DNA from: Firmicutes bacterium UBA1426
Lineage (GTDB): Bacteria > Bacillota > Clostridia > Peptostreptococcales > Anaerovoracaceae
Length of the DNA: 9,613 nt
NCBI GenBank assembly: GCA_002329675.1
Contig: DCUA01000165.1
Span: 1 to 9,613, forward strand
Direction of reading: 5' to 3'
Each line of letters begins with the position of its first letter. Positions within the stretch are counted from its first letter, which is position 1. A program made the translations under genes and the position numbers. Of this stretch, positions 5,558 to 9,613 are shown in pieces. The notes beneath the pieces are model-generated. The model worked only from the letters and a program-made list of their open reading frames with translations. It was not told the origin of the DNA and did no database searches.

Positions 5558-7588
5558 TTATAACATAGAATATTTTTGACGGACATAATCAGCCAGTCCG
5601 GGCTCATCTTCCACCACAAAAGGCAGCGTAATATGGTTTTCACTTCCCATGCGATTGTAGTCCATGCAGGTCTCCACCGCATTTTCATTTCTCGCCCAGG
5701 CCCGTCTTGCAACTCCTCCCATCACATCCCAGGGCATGGCACTCTTAAGAATTTCATCCACTCTTTCGCTGCCGTCCAGAACCATTCCAAAGCCTCCGTT
5801 GATGGCTTTGCCGATCCCCACTCCGCCTCCGTTGTGCAGCGCAACAAGGCTCATGCCTCTGGCACAGTTTCCTGCAAAGACTTGCGTGGCCATATCCGCC
5901 ATGATGTTGCTGCCATCCTTGATATTGGATGTCTCCCGGAAGGGCGAATCCGTTCCGCCGGTGTCATGATGATCCCGGCCCAGCATGATGGGACCGCATT
6001 CCCCATCACGAACCAGTTTATTGAAGCGAAGAGCGATATCCCTTCTACCAAGAGCATCCTGATAGAGGATCCTGGCCTGGGAGCCTACCACCAGCTGATT
6101 CTTCTCAGCATCCCGTATCCAGTTGTAATTGTCACGATCCTGATATCTGCGTTCCGGGTCGATGCACTCCATTGCTGCCAGGTCTGTCCTTTTCAGGTCT
6201 TCCGGTTTCCCGGAAAGGCAGACCCACCGGAAAGGTCCGTATCCATAATCAAAAAGTCTGGGTCCCAGGATGTCTTCTACATAGGAAGGGAAGATAAAAC
6301 CGTCCATTTCATTCTTTCCGTTCCGGCATATCTCAGTAACTCCTGCATCGAAAACTGCTTTCATAAAGCTGTTCCCATAGTCGAAGAAATAAGTTCCTTT
6401 CTCCGTTAGCCGCTTTATCACCTGAAAATGTCCGGCCAAGGTCTTGTTGACCAGTTCTTTGAACTTCTTATGGTCGCCAGCCAGCATCTGCGTCCTCTCA
6501 TCGAAGCTCAACCCTTGCGGACAGTATCCACCGTCATAAACTGCGTGACAGGACGTCTGATCGGATAAAAGATCGATGTGTATATTATTCGCATCAGCGT
6601 ATTCCAACAGGTCTACGATATTTCCATGAAAGGCGATAGCGATCGCCTCTTTTTCCCTTTTATATTTTTCTGCTTTAGTAAAGGCTTCTTCAGGTGTCTC
6701 TGCTTTATCGTGGACCCATCCCTGTTCATAGCGGGTCCTTATCCGTGAAGGATCCACTTCTGCGATAATCGATACGCCCCCTGCAATTTCAGCTGCTTTG
6801 CCCTGGGCGCCGCTCATCCCACCCAGGCCGGAACTCACGAAGAGTTTGCCGGCAAGGTTTCCATCGTCGGGTATCCCAAGCTTGAGTCTCCCGGCGTTGA
6901 GCAAGGTGTTGAAGGTTCCGTGAACGATGCCTTGGGGACCAATATACATCCAGCCTCCTGCCGTCATCTGTCCGTAGCTGGCTACACCGAGAGCTGCTGC
7001 TCTGTGCCAGTTTTCCTGATCATCAAACAGGCCTACCATCAGCCCATTGGTGATGATCACTCTTGGAGAGTGCTTATGCGACTGGAACAAGCCCAGAGGA
7101 TGGCCGGATTCCACCACAAGGGTTTGCTGATCCGTAAGTTCCTCCAGATATTTCTTGATCAGTACATACTGCATCCAGTTCTGACAGACCTGCCCCGTTT
7201 CTCCGTAGGTAACCAGCTCATAGGGATAAAGAGCCACATCAAAATCCAGATTATTGTCTATCATGAGCTGAAATGCTTTTCCTTCAATGCAGTTCCCCTT
7301 GTACTCATCAATGGGCTTTGCTTTGATTTGCCCGGCGGGTCGAAACCGATAACCGTAGATCCTTCCGCGTGTAAAGAGTTCCTCTAGAAATTCCGGTGCT
7401 AATTCCTCGTGCCATTCTGACGGAACGTACCGCAATGCGTTCTTCAACGCTAATAGAGTATCTTCTTCAGTCAGGGTAAACTCCCTCATAGGTGCCCTTC
7501 TTATTCCTTCGGCAAAAGGCTTTACCGGGGGCAGTTGACCACCAAGACAGATATCCATCGATCTTGCGATGAATTCATTGTTCAACAA
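5558..7588 (-). CDS. hutU: Urocanate hydratase (urocanase), long type, TTG start
   Basis: A 676-residue NAD+-dependent enzyme that converts urocanate to imidazolonepropionate. Short bacterial urocanases are about 550-560 residues. The extra N-terminal and central length here matches the long form that includes vertebrate UROC1 (about 676). Seen: LVTYGETGQV (125-134), YGQMTAGGWMYIGPQGIVHG (205-224), VSSGLGGMSGAQ (251-262) of the NAD-binding site, SDQTSCH (342-348), GPFRWVCLSG (451-460), GRDHHDTGGTDSPFRET (537-553) and LHNGGGVG (584-591). The Cys in the short-enzyme signature FQGLPARICW aligns with Leu508 in QARILY. The start is TTG at 7588, supported by GGAGG 9 nt upstream; no ATG in frame lies near it, and the next in-frame Met is residue 11. 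It follows hutH by 17 nt. Confidence 0.96.
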   Translation of the reverse strand: MLNNEFIARSMDICLGGQLPPVKPFAEGIRRAPMREFTLTEEDTLLALKNALRYVPSEWHEELAPEFLEELFTRGRIYGYRFRPAGQIKAKPIDEYKGNCIEGKAFQLMIDNNLDFDVALYPYELVTYGETGQVCQNWMQYVLIKKYLEELTDQQTLVVESGHPLGLFQSHKHSPRVIITNGLMVGLFDDQENWHRAAALGVASYGQMTAGGWMYIGPQGIVHGTFNTLLNAGRLKLGIPDDGNLAGKLFVSSGLGGMSGAQGKAAEIAGGVSIIAEVDPSRIRTRYEQGWVHDKAETPEEAFTKAEKYKREKEAIAIAFHGNIVDLLEYADANNIHIDLLSDQTSCHAVYDGGYCPQGLSFDERTQMLAGDHKKFKELVNKTLAGHFQVIKRLTEKGTYFFDYGNSFMKAVFDAGVTEICRNGKNEMDGFIFPSYVEDILGPRLFDYGYGPFRWVCLSGKPEDLKRTDLAAMECIDPERRYQDRDNYNWIRDAEKNQLVVGSQARILYQDALGRRDIALRFNKLVRDGECGPIMLGRDHHDTGGTDSPFRETSNIKDGSNIMADMATQVFAGNCARGMSLVALHNGGGVGIGKAINGGFGMVLDGSERVDEILKSAMPWDVMGGVARRAWARNENAVETCMDYNRMGSENHITLPFVVEDEPGLADYVRQKYSML

Positions 7589-7597
7589 TTTCCCTCA

Positions 7598-7602
7598 CCT
7601 CC
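7598..7602 (-). promoter_or_regulatory. Ribosome binding site supporting the TTG start of hutU
   Basis: GGAGG on the minus strand lies 9 nt before TTG at 7588, within the 17-nt gap after the hutH stop. A second TTG follows at 7585 and could serve instead, 12 nt from the site. The short gap suggests translational coupling with hutH. Confidence 0.7.
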
Positions 7603-7605
7603 ATA

Positions 7606-9132
7606 CTATTTCAATGGTCCAATAACGGATTCGGCTGCTTTTAGTATAGCTCCGCTTCGAAGCAGTTCGGAACACTTCTCCATATCAATATGCAGGACCC
7701 TGTCCTTATCAAGAGGAGGAACCTGCTCACGTATTAGATTATACACGGCTTTTCCTGCCGGTGACAAGCCCTTAGAACCTTGAAATTCCACTGCCTGTGC
7801 AGCACACATGACCTCAATAGCCAAAACCTCTGTCACGTTATTCAGGATCTCTCTTGCCTTTCTGGCTGCCGTCATGCCCATACTCACATGATCCTCCTGA
7901 TTTGCGGAGGATGGGATCGAATCCACTGATGCAGGATGAGCCAGTACTTTATTTTCAGACACTAATGCCGCAGCCGTGTACTGTGCAATCATCATTCCCG
8001 AATTCAGACCGCCGTGCTTGACCAAAAATGCAGGAAGACCGCTAAGAGCAGGATTTACCAGACGCTCTATCCTCCTTTCGGACACATTGGCGATCTCCGC
8101 CAGGGCAATTCCTAAAACATCCAGACCGATGGCCAGATATTGTCCATGAAAATTGCCTCCGGAGATTGCTTCCTCCGTATCCGCAAAGATAATGGGGTTG
8201 TCTGTCACTGCATTGAGTTCATTTTCAATGATCGTTCTGACAAATCCGATGGCATCCCTGCTGGCTCCATGGATCTGAGGAATACACCGGAAGGAGTAAG
8301 CGTCCTGAACTCTTCGTTCTCCCTGATGGCTTATATATTGACTTCCTTCAAACAGCCTTCTCATATTCTCTGCGGTTATGATCTGCCCCGGCTGACGACG
8401 TACCTTGTGAAGCCGCTCATCCATAGCATCTGCAATGCCGTATTCCGACTCCATGGTCAGTGCGGCTATTACATCGGCGGATTTCATGAGTATCTCTGCG
8501 TCGGATATTGCCAGAGCCCCGAGGGAGCACATAGCGGGCGTACCGTTTATCAGTGCCAGACCTTCTTTTGAAGTGAGCTTAACCGGAGCGATCCCGGCCA
8601 TTTCCATAGCCTTGGCACCGCTCATTCTCTCGCCCATATACTTCGCCTCCCCCATTCCAAGAAGAACCAGGGACATATGGGCCAGTGGCACCAGATCGCC
8701 GCTGGCACCCAGAGATCCTTTAGACGGAACTACGGGGATCACATTTTTATTTAACATTTCTATAAGAGTCTGCAGTGTGGAAACCCTTATACCCGAGCAT
8801 CCAACCGCCAAAGCGTTGATGCGAAGGAGCATCATAGCTCTTACTACTTCATCCGGAAGTGGCTCGCCCACCCCGCATGCATGGCTCATGATCAGGTTTT
8901 CCTGCAGAGACAGGGTATCTTCCTTAGAGATGGTCACGTCGCTGAACTTTCCGAATCCGGTAGTCAGCCCATACACCACTTTCTTATCTGCCACACATCT
9001 CTCTACTACTTCCCTGGATCTGCTTACTGAGGCCTCCGCTTCTGCTGATAATTCCACCTTGGCTCCGCCTCTTGCAACAGCAAGCAGCTCTTCCATGGTC
9101 AGTTTTGCCTCTCCTAATGAAATGGTTTTCAT
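7606..9132 (-). CDS. hutH: Histidine ammonia-lyase
   Basis: A 508-residue cytoplasmic, tetramer-type lyase that removes ammonia from L-histidine to give urocanate, the first step of the pathway. Numbering from ATG at 9132, Ala143-Ser144-Gly145 in GSLGASGDLVPLAH forms the MIO prosthetic group by autocatalysis. Other active-site residues are Tyr54 (VVYGLTTGFG), Asn196 (INGTP), the QDAYSFRCIPQIHGA segment (276-290), Phe328 (GGNFHGQ) and Glu413 (SANQEDH). The frame is open from ATG at 9150, but I chose 9132. AGAGGG (9140-9145) lies 7 nt upstream, no ribosome binding site precedes 9150, and 508 residues equals the B. subtilis HutH length as I recall it. It is the first gene of the five-gene hut operon, and hutU follows after 17 nt. 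Confidence 0.97.
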   Translation of the reverse strand: MKTISLGEAKLTMEELLAVARGGAKVELSAEAEASVSRSREVVERCVADKKVVYGLTTGFGKFSDVTISKEDTLSLQENLIMSHACGVGEPLPDEVVRAMMLLRINALAVGCSGIRVSTLQTLIEMLNKNVIPVVPSKGSLGASGDLVPLAHMSLVLLGMGEAKYMGERMSGAKAMEMAGIAPVKLTSKEGLALINGTPAMCSLGALAISDAEILMKSADVIAALTMESEYGIADAMDERLHKVRRQPGQIITAENMRRLFEGSQYISHQGERRVQDAYSFRCIPQIHGASRDAIGFVRTIIENELNAVTDNPIIFADTEEAISGGNFHGQYLAIGLDVLGIALAEIANVSERRIERLVNPALSGLPAFLVKHGGLNSGMMIAQYTAAALVSENKVLAHPASVDSIPSSANQEDHVSMGMTAARKAREILNNVTEVLAIEVMCAAQAVEFQGSKGLSPAGKAVYNLIREQVPPLDKDRVLHIDMEKCSELLRSGAILKAAESVIGPLK

Positions 9133-9139
9133 AATCTCG

Positions 9140-9145
9140 CCCTCT
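9140..9145 (-). promoter_or_regulatory. Ribosome binding site fixing the hutH start
   Basis: AGAGGG on the minus strand, 7 nt before ATG at 9132. The in-frame ATG at 9150 has only CA-rich sequence upstream, and its own codons contain this site. Confidence 0.65.
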
Positions 9146-9221
9146 TTCATGTGTGTTGCAGTGACTGGAGCATGCCTCTATAATAGGGTAGCACTTTAGC
9201 TCGACACCGCAGCATTCCGAT

Positions 9222-9237
9222 AATTAGTAATTTTATA
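9222..9237 (-). promoter_or_regulatory. Candidate -10 region and operator of the hut operon
   Basis: On the minus strand TATAAA (9232-9237) is a plausible -10 box. It overlaps the odd-centred palindrome AATTACTAATT (9222-9232), which would cover the transcription start. No good -35 box lies at 16-18 nt spacing (TCAAGG at 17), so an activator or another start may be involved; TATTAT near 9179-9184 is an alternative -10. The region 9133-9295 lies between the upstream terminator and hutH and must carry the operon promoter. No riboswitch, HutP-like leader hairpin or sigma-54 box is recognised. Confidence 0.3.
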
Positions 9238-9295
9238 CAAAATAATCCAAATAACCTTGATTAGAGTTTACCATTCCTACCTACTGTTTGCAACG

Positions 9296-9335
9296 AAAAA
9301 AAAAGACGCCTTGCTATTGCAATTTGGCGTCTTTT
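9296..9335 (-). terminator. Intrinsic terminator after the iron-sulfur protein gene
   Basis: On the minus strand GACGCC/GGCGTC (9305-9310 with 9326-9331) forms a GC-rich stem. It is extended by AAAA/TTTT and topped by an inner TTGC/GCAA hairpin with a TATT loop (9311-9322). Nine T residues follow (9304-9296). This is a textbook rho-independent terminator for the gene ending at 9374, and it isolates the hut operon from it. On the plus strand only four T follow, so reverse activity is weaker. Confidence 0.88.
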
Positions 9336-9373
9336 ACCGATAGTCGGGGATCAGGAGGTGTCCCCTTCAACTC

Positions 9374-9613
9374 TTAATCTATGATATTCCCGTCTACTGA
9401 AAGCGTCACAACCTGCCAGGGGATCATCTTTCCGCAGTTCATCAGAGCCTGCTTTACAGCATGCTCAATACCGCCGCAGCAAGGAACCTCCATGCGTACT
9501 ACAGTAACGCTTTTTATGTTGTTTTCTCTGAGTATGGCAGTGAGCTTCTCGGAATAATCACCTGCATCCAATTTGGGGCAGCCGATTATGGTCACCTTGT
9601 TTTTCATAAACTC
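9374..9613 (-). CDS. C-terminal part of a probable iron-sulfur (4Fe-4S ferredoxin-like) protein, CCGG type
   Basis: About 79 codons are in the window, and the frame is open through the edge (GAG-TTT before ATG at 9607). The segment carries IIGCPKLDAGDYSEKL and VVRMEVPCCGGIEHAVKQAL, then ends with LSVDGNIID. From memory, this GCPKLD plus MEVPCCGG arrangement is the C-terminal half of anaerobe proteins whose N-terminal half holds a cysteine-rich 4Fe-4S region. The Cys residues here may bind metal or take part in redox chemistry, which is inference. The Met at 9607 is therefore probably internal, not the start. A strong terminator follows, so the gene is not co-transcribed with hutH. The exact function is unknown; any role in histidine breakdown is unsupported. 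Confidence 0.7.
   Translation of the reverse strand, partial: EFMKNKVTIIGCPKLDAGDYSEKLTAILRENNIKSVTVVRMEVPCCGGIEHAVKQALMNCGKMIPWQVVTLSVDGNIID

Noticed and set aside
5576..6409. 277-codon plus-strand open frame opposite hutU
   Set aside because: It is antisense to a fully conserved urocanase, has no ribosome binding site or recognisable domain, and its protein is low in family-like motifs.
7575..7604. Nine-codon ATG frame overlapping the hutU start (minus strand)
   Set aside because: Its ATG overlaps the hutU ribosome binding site and it has no site of its own; more likely incidental.
8435..9199. 254-codon plus-strand open frame opposite hutH
   Set aside because: Antisense to the conserved hutH frame; Ser/Pro/Thr-rich composition typical of a shadow frame; no supported start.
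9133..9295. HutP-type antiterminator leader upstream of hutH
   Set aside because: No terminator hairpin or repeated NAG triplet pattern is seen between the candidate promoter and hutH.
9353..9360. Perfect plus-strand Shine-Dalgarno sequence AGGAGGTG
   Set aside because: The nearest ATG is about 20 nt downstream and no coding frame follows; it is antisense to the iron-sulfur gene 3' region.

Overview
This window looks like a chromosomal segment from an anaerobic Clostridia-type Firmicute. The evidence is strong purine-rich ribosome binding sites (GGAGG, AAAGGAG), AT-rich spacers, moderate GC in the genes, a histidine pathway that sends its one-carbon unit to tetrahydrofolate through two separate single-domain enzymes, and a CCGG-type iron-sulfur protein next door. 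The genus cannot be read from the sequence. I see no phage, transposase, CRISPR, tRNA or rRNA sequence.

Layout. Positions 1-1443 (minus) hold the N-terminal 481 codons of an AMP-forming long-chain acyl-CoA ligase, cut by the window edge. A divergent promoter region (1444-1685) separates it from deoD (plus, 1686-2396), a purine nucleoside phosphorylase. deoD runs head-on into a five-gene minus-strand cluster, and the deoD and fchA stop codons share the bases TTAA at 2393-2396. Read in transcription order, the cluster is hutH (9132-7606), hutU (7588-5558), glutamate formimidoyltransferase (5395-4490), hutI (4294-3035) and fchA (3010-2393). Upstream of hutH lie a promoter region and a strong hairpin terminator (9296-9335). 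The terminator ends the last gene, a minus-strand iron-sulfur protein of which only the C-terminus is in the window (9374-9613).

How the genes work together. HutH deaminates histidine to urocanate, HutU hydrates it to imidazolonepropionate, and HutI opens the ring to formiminoglutamate. The formimidoyltransferase moves the formimino group to tetrahydrofolate and releases glutamate. FchA then deaminates formimino-THF to methenyl-THF and ammonia. The route is complete without hutG or hutF. The glutamate and one-carbon unit could feed fermentation and ATP formation (inference).

The least ordinary parts are two large imperfect foldbacks inside the hut operon. One is about 169 nt (4320-4488) between the formimidoyltransferase gene and hutI. 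The other is about 118 nt (5433-5550) between hutU and the formimidoyltransferase gene. They differ in sequence and are not explained by any gene. The other two junctions in the operon are only 17 and 24 nt. The foldbacks may be miniature mobile or repetitive elements, or structured RNA elements that tune expression or processing. The urocanase is the long (~676 aa) type with Leu where the short bacterial enzymes carry their conserved active-site Cys.
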